A DNA stretch of 64,000 nt from Micromonospora sp. Llam0 (GTDB lineage Bacteria > Actinomycetota > Actinomycetes > Mycobacteriales > Micromonosporaceae): assembly GCF_003751085.1 (NCBI RefSeq), contig NZ_RJJY01000001.1:2728001-2792000 (forward strand). The letters are read 5' to 3'. The notes below the pieces were generated by a model, which searched no databases, had not been told where the DNA came from, and worked only from the letters and a program-made list of their open reading frames with translations. The first letter of the stretch is position 1, and each line of letters begins with the position of its first letter. Shown one piece after another: positions 7,865 to 17,286 of the stretch. A program made the position numbers and the translations under genes.

Positions 7865-8680
7865 CTAGCGGTAAAGGGTGGCGAAGGTGTCCCGGAAGAC
7901 GAGGTCTGCCAGTTCACCGCCGCCGGTCGCGGCGGACATCCGGGCGTACTCGCCCGCGTAGTCCCCCCATGGCTGATCGCTGGCGAACAGCACTCGGTCG
8001 TGGCCGAGGCCGCGTTGCTCGATCTGCTGTGCCAGCCAGTACGGGGCGAAGCCGATGGCCCAGGACAGGTCGGTGTAGACGCGCTTTCCGGCTGCGATCC
8101 ACTCGAAGAACCGGCTGCCGACAAGCTTGATGTGCCCGCTCATACCGCCGCCGAAATGCACCAGGTGCACAGGTACGCGGTCGGCGTACCACTCGACGAG
8201 GTTGCCGATCTCGTCGATGTCGGATGCGGCGCCCGGGGAGGTGTGCACGTGAACCACCAGGCCATGGCGCTGCGCATGGTCGAAGATCTGGTCCAGCATT
8301 GGGCGGCAGGCCGGATCCGTGGCCCGGCCGCCGAGCAGGAAGCTGAGCTTCAGTGCCCGTACTCCGTCCTCCCCCGCCAGTGCCAGAGCGCGACGTGTGC
8401 GTTCGGCATCAGCCGGACGCGGCGAAACCCACAACCCCGCCCGGATCCGCTCGTCGGTCTGCGCCGCTTCGATGACGAGTTCGTTGAAGGAGAAGGCGAT
8501 CTCCGGATCGGGTACCCCGTAGTTCGGCAGGACCAAAGCCCGCTCGGTGCCTTCGGCATCCAGATCGGCGATCAGGTGTTTGATGGTGGCGCGGGCGGTG
8601 GTGTCGGGGTTGACCGGTGGGCCGCCATAGAAGGGGTATGCGGGCAGGACACCGATGTGCCGGTGAGCGTCGGAAACCAT
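7865..8680 (-). CDS. Amidohydrolase family protein within the Nit1C operon
   Basis: 271 residues of the amidohydrolase-2 type. Visible are an N-terminal SDAHRHIG (H-x-H analogue of the first metal motif), LVVHVHTSPGAASDIDEIGN, VHLVHFGGG and a C-terminal ASDQPWGDYAGEYARM (S-D motif). These fit a metal-dependent C-N or C-C hydrolase or decarboxylase acting on a small acid or amide. The ATG at 8680 is chosen because MVSDAHRHIG aligns with family starts; a longer frame from 8755 would overlap the upstream gene. The gene lies inside the operon 13 bases after the flavoprotein. I do not recall it among the seven classical nit1C genes, so it may be a lineage-specific addition. Confidence 0.75.
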   Translation of the reverse strand: MVSDAHRHIGVLPAYPFYGGPPVNPDTTARATIKHLIADLDAEGTERALVLPNYGVPDPEIAFSFNELVIEAAQTDERIRAGLWVSPRPADAERTRRALALAGEDGVRALKLSFLLGGRATDPACRPMLDQIFDHAQRHGLVVHVHTSPGAASDIDEIGNLVEWYADRVPVHLVHFGGGMSGHIKLVGSRFFEWIAAGKRVYTDLSWAIGFAPYWLAQQIEQRGLGHDRVLFASDQPWGDYAGEYARMSAATGGGELADLVFRDTFATLYR

Positions 8681-8693
8681 GACGTGTCCTGCC

Positions 8694-10001
8694 TCAACCG
8701 ACCGGCAGAGCAACGGACAGCGTCGTCGGCGCACCGGTGAGGGTGCCGCAGACATCGGCCAGACGGCGGGATGCGTCGATATGTCCAGCCAGGAACTCGG
8801 CGTCGCGACCCACCGCTTCGAACCGGCCCGAACCCCAGCTGCGCTGCCATGGCAGGCCCAGGAAGTACAGCCCCGGGCAGTTGGTCGCGCCGCGCCAGTG
8901 CATGGGGTAGCCGCGGCCGTCGAATACGGGAACCTCGATCCAGCGGTGGTCGCGGACGAAGCCGGTCGCCCACACTACCGAGGTGATGCCGGCCGCACAC
9001 AGGTCCAGCGAGCGCGGATGGTCGGCGGACGGCTCCCACACCGGCATGTAGCGCGCTTCCCGGGGTGCGTCGATGGCGTGGGCGACGATGTGCGCGTCAA
9101 TGGCGTCCTTGATGCCCTCGGCTACCGCGTCGGCGCCGTCCAGGTTCGCCCGCAGATCGTCGGCGAACGACATCATTGAACCTGCTACGCCGGCCAGTCG
9201 GCCATAGAGCCGCATGCCGTCGCGGGCAAATGCGCGCAGGTCGATGTCCCGGCCACCGTCACGGCCGGTGACGTAGTGGTTGACCCGCATCCGTACGGCG
9301 TCAGCGTCGGCAAACTCGTCGATACCCTTGCGGTAGTAGCCCATATCGTCCAGCCACGCCACGCAGTCGCGCCCCCGGTAGAACCGGGCGACCCGTGGTG
9401 CGCTGCCGACGGCCAGGTGCACCTGCCGACCAGCCAGGTGCAGGTCCTCTGCGATCTGGCATCCGGATTGACCGGTGCCAACCACCAGCACCGCGCCGTC
9501 AGGCAGCTGGGCGGGGCTGCGGTAGTCCCCCGAATGCAGCTGCACCACGTCGGCGGGCAGCCGCTCGGCCATCCGCGGCACCGATGGCGTGTGATAGGGA
9601 CCGGTGGCCACAACCACCTGATCGGCGGTCAGCTGGCCGTGCGAGGTCGACAGCTCAAAGACTCCGGTGGCCGCACGGCGTAGCCCGTTCACGCGGACAC
9701 CCTCGATCAGCGGCGGCCCGAACGAGGCCGCGTACTCCTCCAGGTATCGCACGATCTCGTCGCGGACCATGAACCCGTCCGGATCTGGTCCCCGGTAAGG
9801 GAAGCCGGGCAGTCGGCACTGCCAGTTCGGGGTCACCAGGCAGAAGGAATCCCAACGGCGGGTACGCCACTCGTGTCCGAGCCGGTTGGCCTCCAGCACG
9901 AGGTGATCGATGCCTCGCTGCCGCAGGCAGTAGCTGGCTGCCAGGCCGGCCTGGCCCCCACCAACGACCACGACCGGATGGTGCGCACCGGAAACGTTCA
10001 C
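8694..10001 (-). CDS. FAD-dependent oxidoreductase, MSMEG_0569 family
   Basis: 435 residues resembling flavin monooxygenases. The FAD dinucleotide fold is at residues 9-14 ([20 protein letters not shown]), a second NADPH fold is near residue 150 ([17 protein letters not shown]), and the FMO-like segment is [20 protein letters not shown]. The C-terminal [20 protein letters not shown] is typical of the family. It is a core Nit1C partner expected to oxidise a nitrile- or amide-linked substrate; the reaction is not established. ATG 10001 overlaps the 0570-family stop (ATGA). Confidence 0.87.
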   Translation of the reverse strand: MNVSGAHHPVVVVGGGQAGLAASYCLRQRGIDHLVLEANRLGHEWRTRRWDSFCLVTPNWQCRLPGFPYRGPDPDGFMVRDEIVRYLEEYAASFGPPLIEGVRVNGLRRAATGVFELSTSHGQLTADQVVVATGPYHTPSVPRMAERLPADVVQLHSGDYRSPAQLPDGAVLVVGTGQSGCQIAEDLHLAGRQVHLAVGSAPRVARFYRGRDCVAWLDDMGYYRKGIDEFADADAVRMRVNHYVTGRDGGRDIDLRAFARDGMRLYGRLAGVAGSMMSFADDLRANLDGADAVAEGIKDAIDAHIVAHAIDAPREARYMPVWEPSADHPRSLDLCAAGITSVVWATGFVRDHRWIEVPVFDGRGYPMHWRGATNCPGLYFLGLPWQRSWGSGRFEAVGRDAEFLAGHIDASRRLADVCGTLTGAPTTLSVALPVG

Positions 10002-10303
10002 CGGGCTGCCCCGTCCGCGCGAGTGATGGCCTCCACCGTGACCGCAGCCTCAGGTGCGGAACCGAACCCGGCTGCCGCCGCCTCGATCTCGGCGAGCTGG
10101 TCGGCGGCCGAGCTACAGGCGAAGCCGTACTTCGCACGTACCCTGTCGCTGGCGACGCCGAGCGCCTGCCGGCTGCGCTCGACGAAGTCCGCGAGCGGGT
10201 ATACTTCGCCCGGCACCAGGAAGTCTTCGATGACCGTTGACGGTGAGTAACACCGCTGGATCGCACCGTCCGGCCATCGGACTAGGAAATGCATCTCAGG
10301 CAT
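9998..10303 (-). CDS. MSMEG_0570 family nitrogen-starvation protein (first gene of the operon)
   Basis: 101 residues starting [20 protein letters not shown] with [20 protein letters not shown], the recognised signature of the small MSMEG_0570 family. GGAGG lies six bases before ATG 10303, a strong start. No catalytic motif is apparent; it is probably a small soluble binding or scaffold protein. As the most upstream gene it marks the promoter end of the nine-gene operon running down to 1995, in which most adjacent genes overlap or are fewer than 15 bases apart (the largest gap is 29). Confidence 0.87.
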   Translation of the reverse strand: MPEMHFLVRWPDGAIQRCYSPSTVIEDFLVPGEVYPLADFVERSRQALGVASDRVRAKYGFACSSAADQLAEIEAAAAGFGSAPEAAVTVEAITRADGAAR

Positions 10304-10558
10304 AGTGTCCTCCAGACAAGTGCCGAGGTTGTGACACCTCGCCGCCGCTCGTGGAGAGCACTTCATCAGCGCTCCGTTACGGATCGACGTCATCCGGAAC
10401 AAAGCTGCATTACCTAAACCTCACTGCGTTTGCCGATCTGGACCGGGGCGGGTACGCCCTTGCGTGCCCACCCCCGCTGTTCACCAGCACCACCGCCCAC
10501 CGGGCCGTCACCTTCACCCGCAACGCCGCCTCCCGGTACCGGAGCACCAGGACGGTCC
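10304..10558. other. Upstream region of the Nit operon
   Basis: Must hold the promoter of the nitrilase operon. No confident -10/-35 pair and no clear GlnR box (GTnAC-n6-GaAAC) could be picked out by eye. The outer part (10430-10558) has no recognisable coding content and probably belongs to the mobile-element remnant on its left. Confidence 0.3.
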
Positions 10559-10612
10559 TGTACCTGCCGAGAATGTCATCCGGGCAGGTCAGGCGGCATG
10601 TTCGTACTCGTG
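10559..10612 (-). repeat. Copy 1 of the end sequence of the rve transposase element
   Basis: The segment containing TGTACCTGCCGAGAATG then CATCCGGGCAG and the GGCGGCATG codons recurs with few changes at 58271-58325. In both places it sits directly at the 3' end of an rve-type transposase gene. It is most likely the terminal part of the same insertion element. Confidence 0.55.
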
Positions 10613-11074
10613 GAGGATGCCGCCGAGGCGGTCACGTCGGTGGATGTTCAGGTGGATGAGCCGGTCCGGGTCGCTGATCGCTTCGGGCAGTGGCGCGACT
10701 GGCCGGACGTTGGCGATGCCCTGATGAGGGCGATGCTCGTTATAGAAGACCTCGTACTCGCGGAGTGCGTGCCGCAGGTGCCGCTGGTGGAGGATCAGGG
10801 TCTGGTCGAGGAGTTCACGCCGGCAGGTCCGGACCCAGCGTTCCATCACCGCGTTCATCCTGGGTACCCGGACTCGGCTGAGGACCACGTCGATACCGGC
10901 GTCGGCGAGGACGGTGTCGAACAGAACCCGGTACCTGCCGTCCCTGTCCCGGATCATGTACTTCACCTGGCAGCCGAGATTGATGTAGCCCGGGCGACCC
11001 ACGGCCGCCAGCCCCAACCCGATCCGGGAGGCTCCGGCCAGACGGTCGATGATTGCCCTCAGCCCATCCAGCAC
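10589..11074 (-). pseudogene. Transposase with rve (integrase) core, N-terminally truncated
   Basis: The C-terminal two thirds of a DDE integrase-type transposase is present: KYMIRDRDGRYRVLFDTVLA, VPRMNAVMERWVRTCRRELL, and the tail FYNEHRPHQGIANVRPVAPL. The middle Asp and the Glu of the DDE triad are included (RDRDG and MERW). The N-terminal half with the first Asp is missing, and the first ~30 residues are unrelated. A closely related gene, itself split by an IS1182, lies at 58.1-60.9 kb. Confidence 0.72.
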
Positions 11075-11080
11075 CCTGCG

Positions 11081-13036
11081 TCACGCACTGCGGTAGCTGC
11101 CCCGCCCCACACCGGCTGGGGACACGGCGACGTGCGGGCCCGATCCTGGTCCGTGACAACGCTTCGCCTCGGTCGGCGGCACATCGAGTGCCGGGTTCTT
11201 GTCGAAGAAGTTCACCGGAAGCAGGTGAAAGCCCGCCTTCTCGACCGGCATCACGGGCCAGTCCTCGGCCCGCGGGATGTGGGTGACGCCCAGGGTGTGC
11301 CAGAGCACCACGTCGGTGTCCTCGGTCGGCCGGTTCTCCCGGGTCCACCGGGGTAGCCCGTCGCCGCTGCGGCTCTGGTTCGGGTAGTCGCCGGCCGAGC
11401 GCATCTCGCTCTGGCGGTACGGGGTGACCCACATGTTCCGGGTGCCGAAGCCCGCCCGCTTCGCGATCAGGGACGGGTCCTGCGCGAGCATGGTGGCCGA
11501 ACTCCAGCCGGGCAGGAACTTGTAGCCGACCGGCACGCCCCACCGGTTGGTCCGGCCGGGGTTGACGACGGTCCAGTTGCGCGAGCTCTGGGTGTCGGTG
11601 ACCCCGTCGCCGGCGTTCTCGGTGCCGATCACGGTCCGGCGTACGCCGATCGCGTTGCCGTTCGGGTTCTCCGGTCCGACCGGCACGCCGTACGCGTCGT
11701 TCTGGATCACCGTGTTCTGCCAGCCGTCGACCTCCATGTCCAGCCGGAACGAGAAGAGGTGCTGGTGGTACGTCGCCACGAGGTTCTGGCCGATCGGGGT
11801 GCCGTGCGGGGCGTGCTCGCCCTCCTCGACCGCGCGGGTCTGCACGATGCCGAGCAGCTTGATCTCCACCTGGATGGAGGCGTCCTGGTAGAAGTACCAG
11901 AAGAAGCCGTAGTGGTAGTTGCCGACCGTCGCGATGAAGCTGACCACCAGCCGCCGGGACCGGCGCACGTCGACGTTGCCGGTGACCCAGTCGGTGTGCT
12001 TCCAGAGGATGCCATCATCCTCCTCGTGGATGCAGATGGCGTTCTCGATCGTGGTCGGCTCGCCGTCCTCGCCGGCCAGCACCGCGTCCAGGTACACGAT
12101 CTCGCCGAGGCAGTCGCAACCGAGCCGCAGCGGGTTCGCCAGCTTGCCGAGTCCGTACTCGCCGACGTCGAACGCGCTGCGCCAGAAGTGCTCGGACGCC
12201 GGATCGCCGTAGGGGACGACCATCTCGGCGAGCGATCCACGGTGCATGATCGACCGGTACGCGTCACCGTCGCGGTATTCGACGGCATGCAGCACCAGAC
12301 CTTCGAGCGGGTGCATGCCGATCCGGAAGCGCCACTTCTGCCAGGTCAGCTCGGGACCGTCGAGCTGGAATCCGACGCCTTCCGGCTGAGTGATCTCCAA
12401 CGGCGCGACATCCGTACGCATGGGTTGGTTGGCGTCCGGGGTGTAGTTGCACAGCTCGGGGTTCATCGGGCGGCCGCCGAAGTCGTGTACCGCGACGACC
12501 TCGCCGGAAACGAGGTCGACCACGGCCAACACACCCTCGATCGGGTGGGCGTACCCGTTGTCCTCGGGGAATTCCCGGTAGTACGAAACGGATCCGGCCA
12601 TCCGGCGACCGTCGACCGGCACGTCGGGCATGTTGCCGACGCCCCACGGGTCGATCTGCACCTTCGACAGATCGGTGATGCCGCGCTTGGCGAGCGCCTC
12701 GACGTACCGCGGATCCTTCTTGATCAGCTCAGGAGCGAGGCTGAACTCCTCGAGAAGGACCGGGGCGGAGCCGTCGGTCACCTCGGCGACAGCCACCATC
12801 TTGTCATCATCCAGATCCACCACGACGTCGTACGAGCGTCCGGTGTCCCGGTCGAGGATCATCGCCCGCGCCTTGCGGGCCACCGCCTGCCCGGCTCGCA
12901 GCAGATGCTTGTCCGGCTCGTCGGTGAAGACCGCGCTGAATCCGGGCCGGGCTCCCCCGACCCCCGCATCGCGGATCACGGCGGCCACCCGGCCGATCTC
13001 ATCGGCGGTCAGCGCATCGAACAGCGGATCACGCAC
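11081..13036 (-). CDS. Copper-containing primary-amine oxidase
   Basis: 651 residues, the length of bacterial copper amine oxidases, which convert R-CH2-NH2 to aldehyde, ammonia and H2O2 using copper and a self-made TPQ cofactor. Seen are the catalytic-base motif YLDAVL, the copper ligands in YHQHLFSFRLDM, and a third copper His in LWHTLGVTHIPRAEDWPVMP. The TPQ tyrosine is Tyr374 in GNYHYGFFW; the residue after it is His where the family motif has Asp or Glu. No signal peptide, so it is cytoplasmic, as in Arthrobacter enzymes. GTG 13036 has AAGGGA eight bases ahead. The extreme C-terminus (after DVPPTEAKRC) looks unrelated and may come from the adjoining transposon joint. It probably shares a transcript with the TetR gene. 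Confidence 0.88.
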   Translation of the reverse strand: MRDPLFDALTADEIGRVAAVIRDAGVGGARPGFSAVFTDEPDKHLLRAGQAVARKARAMILDRDTGRSYDVVVDLDDDKMVAVAEVTDGSAPVLLEEFSLAPELIKKDPRYVEALAKRGITDLSKVQIDPWGVGNMPDVPVDGRRMAGSVSYYREFPEDNGYAHPIEGVLAVVDLVSGEVVAVHDFGGRPMNPELCNYTPDANQPMRTDVAPLEITQPEGVGFQLDGPELTWQKWRFRIGMHPLEGLVLHAVEYRDGDAYRSIMHRGSLAEMVVPYGDPASEHFWRSAFDVGEYGLGKLANPLRLGCDCLGEIVYLDAVLAGEDGEPTTIENAICIHEEDDGILWKHTDWVTGNVDVRRSRRLVVSFIATVGNYHYGFFWYFYQDASIQVEIKLLGIVQTRAVEEGEHAPHGTPIGQNLVATYHQHLFSFRLDMEVDGWQNTVIQNDAYGVPVGPENPNGNAIGVRRTVIGTENAGDGVTDTQSSRNWTVVNPGRTNRWGVPVGYKFLPGWSSATMLAQDPSLIAKRAGFGTRNMWVTPYRQSEMRSAGDYPNQSRSGDGLPRWTRENRPTEDTDVVLWHTLGVTHIPRAEDWPVMPVEKAGFHLLPVNFFDKNPALDVPPTEAKRCHGPGSGPHVAVSPAGVGRGSYRSA

Positions 13037-13064
13037 AGTTCGTTCCCTTCGGTCGACAGCCCGA

Positions 13065-13658
13065 TCAGCGAAGCACCTGCTGGTCGGTCCGGTCCTGGGC
13101 CCGGTCCGCTGAGCGGGCCGCGCTCTGCACGAGCATCAGGATCGAGCGCAGTTCGTCAAGGACGCGCTCGGTGCGTTCCGCGGACCGGTAGATGGAGTGC
13201 TGGAGGACGAGCCCGTCGAGCGCGGCGAAGACCAACGCGGCCAGGGGGTGGCCGGGATCCTCGACGCCGAGGTTGGCAAGCGTGCCGGAGATCTGGCCGA
13301 TGTAGTGGTCGTACAGCTCGGTCACCGGCTCGATCGGGCCGCCGCCGCGCACCGCGCGCAGCAGGAAGTCGTACTGGATGAGCTGACGGTCGGGTTCCTC
13401 GGTGATGGTGCGAACCAGGCCGGCACCGAACGACTCCACATCCTCGGCGAGCAGGCCGGTGTCGGCGGCGTCGCGCCGGGCCGCCCGTTCGAAGGCCTGG
13501 GTGAGCAGGACCTCGCGGGACCCGAAGTAGAAGCGGACCAGGCTGTGCGACAGCCCCGCCTGCGCGCCGACCGACCGATAGGTGACCTTTTCGGGTCCCT
13601 GGGTGGCCGCGATGTGGATCGCGGCGTCAAGCAGCGTCTCCCGGGCGTTCGGATACAA
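13065..13658 (-). CDS. TetR family regulator next to the amine oxidase
   Basis: About 197 residues. The N-terminal helix-turn-helix is ETLLDAAIHIAATQGPEKVT and RSVGAQAGLSHSLVRFYFGS, typical of TetR. The C-terminal half is the usual ligand-binding helices. I prefer a TTG start at 13658 (GGGG six bases ahead, LYPNARETLLDAA), since the longer frame to 13721 adds residues unlike a TetR N-terminus. It lies 28 bases upstream of the amine oxidase in the same direction, so it probably controls that gene and itself. Confidence 0.8.
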   Translation of the reverse strand: MYPNARETLLDAAIHIAATQGPEKVTYRSVGAQAGLSHSLVRFYFGSREVLLTQAFERAARRDAADTGLLAEDVESFGAGLVRTITEEPDRQLIQYDFLLRAVRGGGPIEPVTELYDHYIGQISGTLANLGVEDPGHPLAALVFAALDGLVLQHSIYRSAERTERVLDELRSILMLVQSAARSADRAQDRTDQQVLR

Positions 13659-13765
13659 GAGTGACCCCAAGATTGCACGGATCTTACGAACAGCTCTGGA
13701 CAGCCGCCACGGTAGGCGCACAGAATCCGTGTTGTCCAGTTGGAAAAAAGTGCACGGGAGCTGCG

Positions 13766-14500
13766 ATGACGGTCTCGGTCCTTGGCAAGGCGCACCAGCT
13801 TTTCGGTGCCTTCGACGGCAGCCGTACCACCCTCGGTCTGACCGACCTCAGCCGGCGGTCGGGCGTGCCCAAGGCCACGGCGTACCGCCTGGCCCAGGAG
13901 CTCGTCCAGCTGCATCTGCTGGAGCGGGTCACGGACGGCTACCAGCTGGGCTGGCGCATGTTCGAGCTCGGGCAGCTCGTCCCGGGGCCGGCGAACCTGC
14001 GCCGGGTCGCCCGACCGGCGCTGACCGATCTGCACGCGACCATCAAGGCGGTGATCCACCTCGCCGTTCCACACGGGCTGGACACGCTCTATCTTGAGCG
14101 GCTCGCCGGCCGACGAGACAAACGGATCCACACGGCGGTCGGCACTCGCCTACCGCTCTGGTTCACCGCGTCCGGCAAGCTGTTCCTGGCGCACAGCGCC
14201 GATTCCGAGTACGCGCTGAGCGTCCTCGAACGCGGCGACGTGACCGCCCGTACCCGCCGTAGTCTGCGCAGCTCCGCCCAGCTCCGCGCTCAGCTGGCCA
14301 TGATCCGGGAACGCCGGTGGGCGGAGGAGCACGAGGAGTGCCTCGACGGCTACAAGACCTACGCCGTGCCGATCACGGTTGGCGGCCCGCAGCAGGTGTC
14401 GGCTGCGGTGTCGGCGACCGTCGAGGTGGGCCGCCGTGACGATCAGCAGATCGCTCGGACGCTGTGGGCGGCCGCCACGGAGATCAGCCGCGCCCTGTGA
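13766..14500 (+). CDS. IclR family regulator 1
   Basis: 244 residues. Winged helix at residues ~1-65 with the recognition helix [20 protein letters not shown]. The IclR effector domain follows ([40 protein letters not shown]). GGGAG lies five bases before ATG 13766. Its 3' end overlaps that of the convergent aldolase gene by 17 bases. It faces the hydratase-dehydrogenase-aldolase operon, but its own upstream region lacks the palindrome found before the other island genes. It may respond to a different effector or regulate the amine-oxidase side. Confidence 0.85.
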   Translation: MTVSVLGKAHQLFGAFDGSRTTLGLTDLSRRSGVPKATAYRLAQELVQLHLLERVTDGYQLGWRMFELGQLVPGPANLRRVARPALTDLHATIKAVIHLAVPHGLDTLYLERLAGRRDKRIHTAVGTRLPLWFTASGKLFLAHSADSEYALSVLERGDVTARTRRSLRSSAQLRAQLAMIRERRWAEEHEECLDGYKTYAVPITVGGPQQVSAAVSATVEVGRRDDQQIARTLWAAATEISRAL

Positions 14501-15491
14501 GGTCCAGGGCGATGTCGACGATGAGGTCCTCCTGTCCGCCGACCAGTCGGCGACGACCGACCTCGACCAGGATGTCCCGGACGTCCACGCCGTAACGGCC
14601 CGCAGCCACCTCGGCGTGCCGCAGGAACGAGCTGTACACGCCCGCGTACCCGAGCGTCAGCGTCTCCCGGTCCACCCGGACCGGCCGGTCCTGCAACGGC
14701 CGCACCAGATCCTCCGCCGCGTCCTGCAACGCGAACAGATCACAGCCGTGCTCCCAGCCCCGCAGATTCGCCACCGCCACGAAAGGCTCGATCGGGCAGT
14801 TTCCCGCCCCCGCGCCCTGGCCCGCGAGCGAGGCGTCGACCCGATAGACGCCCTCCTCCACCGCGACGATCGAGTTGGCCACCGACAGCGACAGGTTCTC
14901 GTGCGCGTGAATGCCGATTTCGGTACCCGCGCCCAGCACGTCGCGGTAGGCGCGGATGCGGGCCCGCACGTCGTCCATCATCAGCCGCCCACCCGAGTCG
15001 GTGACGTAGACACAGTGCGCGCCGAAGGACTCCATCAGCTTCGCCTGGACGGCCAGCTCGGCCGGCTCGGCCAGGTGGCTCATCATCAGGAAACCGGCGA
15101 CGTCCATGCCCAGCTCGCGGGCGGTCGCGATGTGCTGGGCGGCCACATCCGCCTCGGTGCAGTGCGTCGCGATCCGCACCGACCGCACACCCATCTCGTT
15201 GGCGCGTTTCAGGTCCACGATGGTGCCGATGCCGGGCAGCAGCAGCGTGGTCAGCCGGGCCCGGCTGATGTTCGCGGCCGCGACCTCCAGCCACTGCCAG
15301 TCGGTGTGTGAGCCGGGGCCGTAGTTCAGGCTCCCGCCGGCCAGCCCGTCGCCGTGCGAGACCTCGATGCCGTCCACACCCGCCGCGTCCAGGGCACAGA
15401 CGATCTTCGCGACCGCGTCGAGTTCCATCCGGTGCCGCACGGCGTGCATGCCGTCTCGCAGCGTCACGTCCTGGATGAACAGCCTTGTCAT
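14484..15491 (-). CDS. 4-hydroxy-2-oxovalerate aldolase (DmpG/MhpE type)
   Basis: 335 residues of the HMG-CoA-lyase-like TIM barrel. It has [13 protein letters not shown] (catalytic Arg and metal Asp), [12 protein letters not shown] and the metal-binding [14 protein letters not shown]. The C-terminal domain expected for the aldolase that channels acetaldehyde to its partner dehydrogenase is present. It cleaves 4-hydroxy-2-oxovalerate to pyruvate and acetaldehyde, the last carbon-carbon step of meta-cleavage pathways. ATG 15491 overlaps the dehydrogenase stop, fitting the tight aldolase-dehydrogenase complex. Confidence 0.93.
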   Translation of the reverse strand: MTRLFIQDVTLRDGMHAVRHRMELDAVAKIVCALDAAGVDGIEVSHGDGLAGGSLNYGPGSHTDWQWLEVAAANISRARLTTLLLPGIGTIVDLKRANEMGVRSVRIATHCTEADVAAQHIATARELGMDVAGFLMMSHLAEPAELAVQAKLMESFGAHCVYVTDSGGRLMMDDVRARIRAYRDVLGAGTEIGIHAHENLSLSVANSIVAVEEGVYRVDASLAGQGAGAGNCPIEPFVAVANLRGWEHGCDLFALQDAAEDLVRPLQDRPVRVDRETLTLGYAGVYSSFLRHAEVAAGRYGVDVRDILVEVGRRRLVGGQEDLIVDIALDLTGRG

Positions 15492-16408
15492 GCCATCGCC
15501 TCCGCCGCCGCGATCGCCGCCGACGTCATGATGTCCAGATTCCCCGCGTACGCGGGCAGATAGTGGGCCGCACCCTCGACCTCGAGGAACACCGACACTT
15601 GATGGGTCACCGGCTCACCACCGGTCAGCGTGTGCACGGGCTGGCCCTCCGGCACCGGCATGATCTGCACCTGTTGCTTGAGCCGGTAGCCGGGCACGTA
15701 CTTCGCTACCACGGCGACCATCTCCTCGACAGTCGCGCGAATCGCGTCACGCGTCTCGGCGGACGGCGCATGCACGAGGCACAGCACGGTGTCCCGCATG
15801 ATCAGCGGCGGCTCGGCCGGATTGAGCACGATGATCGCTTTTCCTCGCGTGGCACCGCCGACCGACTCGATGGCATGCGCGGTGGTCTCGGTGAACTCGT
15901 CGATGTTGGCTCGGGTGCCCGGACCAGCCGAGCGGGACGCGATCGAGGCGACGATCTCCGCGTACGGCACCGGAGCCATCCGGGACACCGCCGCCACGAT
16001 CGGGATCGTCGCCTGCCCACCGCAGGTCACCATGTTGATCTCCGGAGCCGTCCGGTGCTCGTCGAGGTTGACCGCTGGGATCACGTACGGCCCGTCCGCC
16101 GCCGGCGTCAGGTCGATCATTCGGATGCGCCGGCCCGCCAGAGCTGCCATGTTGGCCCGGTGCGCGCCCGCCGAGGTGGCGTCGAAGACGATCCTGATGT
16201 CGTCGAAGCCGGCCAAGCCGATCAGTCCGTTGACGCCGTCGGCCGTGGTGGCCACGCCGAGGCGACCGGCGCGGGCCAGACCGTCGGACGCCGGGTCGAT
16301 GCCGACCATCGCAACGATTTCCAACCGCTCCGACATCCGCAGAATCTTGATCATCAGGTCGGTGCCGATGTTCCCCGACCCGATGACGGCCACTTTGGTC
16401 TTACTCAT
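15488..16408 (-). CDS. Acetaldehyde dehydrogenase (acylating) (DmpF/MhpF type)
   Basis: 306 residues. NAD fold at the N-terminus ([20 protein letters not shown]), catalytic Cys129 in [14 protein letters not shown], and the C-terminal [20 protein letters not shown] shared by MhpF/DmpF. It oxidises acetaldehyde with CoA and NAD+ to acetyl-CoA, taking its substrate from the aldolase encoded just downstream. Four-base overlaps on both sides (hydratase stop and aldolase start) make a three-gene unit. Confidence 0.93.
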   Translation of the reverse strand: MSKTKVAVIGSGNIGTDLMIKILRMSERLEIVAMVGIDPASDGLARAGRLGVATTADGVNGLIGLAGFDDIRIVFDATSAGAHRANMAALAGRRIRMIDLTPAADGPYVIPAVNLDEHRTAPEINMVTCGGQATIPIVAAVSRMAPVPYAEIVASIASRSAGPGTRANIDEFTETTAHAIESVGGATRGKAIIVLNPAEPPLIMRDTVLCLVHAPSAETRDAIRATVEEMVAVVAKYVPGYRLKQQVQIMPVPEGQPVHTLTGGEPVTHQVSVFLEVEGAAHYLPAYAGNLDIMTSAAIAAAEAMA

Positions 16409-17199
16409 ACCCGGTCCTTCCCACCGAAGACGACGTCCACCGATCCGAGCGAGGAGATCTCCGCGTGCGCCCGCTCATACGGGCCAACCGCGACCATCCG
16501 GCCGAGCGCGCCGGAGAGTACGACCTGGCCCGCGCGCAGCGGATCGCCCAGGTCGGCGGCGGTGCGCGCCAGCCAGGCCAACGCGTTCAGCGGATCGCCG
16601 AGGCAGTCACGTCCAGTGCCCGCGGACACCGGTTCGCCGTCGACGGTCATCCGCATGACCACCTCGGCCGGTTCCACCTCGGCCATTGACACCGGGTGGC
16701 CGGACAGCACGAACAGGGCGCTGGACGCGTTGTCCGCAACGGTGTCGGCGAAGCTGATGTCCCAGCCCGCGATGCGGCTGTCCACGATCTCGACAGCCGC
16801 CTCCGCGTTGCTGACTGCCGCGCGGACGACCGCCGGGTCGAAGTCCGGGCCGGTCAGATCCGCGCCGAGCCGAAAGGCGATCTCGGCTTCTACCTTGGGC
16901 TGCAACAGGCCGTCGAACGGCACCTCGTCGAGGCCCGAGACGTCCATGGCGGCGAAGAGCACGCCGAAGTCCGGCCGGTCGACGCCGAGTTGCTTCTGCA
17001 CGGCCGGCGAGGTCAACCCGATCTTGCGGCCGACGATCCGGTCCCCGGCGGCGATCCGGCGGCCCACACCGATGCGCTGGGCCCGGTAGGCCAGCTCGAC
17101 GTCGTCGGTGCCGAGCAGGTCGCGGACCGGCGCGCACGGGATCCCGCTGCTCTGGGCGAGATGCAGGCGGTCGGCCGCCAACGATTCTGGTGATCTCAT
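16405..17199 (-). CDS. 2-oxopent-4-enoate (2-keto-4-pentenoate) hydratase (DmpE/MhpD type)
   Basis: 264 residues. Motifs [40 protein letters not shown] (metal-binding Glu residues) and [11 protein letters not shown] are those of the MhpD/DmpE hydratases. It adds water to 2-hydroxypenta-2,4-dienoate to give 4-hydroxy-2-oxovalerate, feeding the aldolase encoded two genes later. ATG 17199 is chosen because AGGGGAG lies five bases before it; a GTG further upstream (17235) lacks such a site. An operator-like palindrome stands at 17262-17278, 63 bases ahead. Confidence 0.92.
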   Translation of the reverse strand: MRSPESLAADRLHLAQSSGIPCAPVRDLLGTDDVELAYRAQRIGVGRRIAAGDRIVGRKIGLTSPAVQKQLGVDRPDFGVLFAAMDVSGLDEVPFDGLLQPKVEAEIAFRLGADLTGPDFDPAVVRAAVSNAEAAVEIVDSRIAGWDISFADTVADNASSALFVLSGHPVSMAEVEPAEVVMRMTVDGEPVSAGTGRDCLGDPLNALAWLARTAADLGDPLRAGQVVLSGALGRMVAVGPYERAHAEISSLGSVDVVFGGKDRV

Positions 17200-17261
17200 G
17201 GCGCTCCCCTGTGTCGGGAGCGCCATTGTGCCCACCTGCGGGGCAGGGCTCGTAGCGGGAC

Positions 17262-17278
17262 GGTTCGGCTACCGGACT
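17262..17278. promoter_or_regulatory. Island palindrome before the hydratase operon
   Basis: Sequence GGTTCGGCTACCGGACT, matching the island motif GGTCCG-N5-CGGACC in the half-sites GGTTCG / CGGACT. It is 63 bases upstream of the hydratase start and just after the IclR 2 stop. Proposed IclR-type operator; inference from recurrence. Confidence 0.55.
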
Positions 17279-17286
17279 GGTGATTG

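Noticed and set aside
10304..10440. Possible GlnR box upstream of the Nit operon
   Set aside because: GTAAC-like half-sites exist but no pair with proper spacing could be found by eye.
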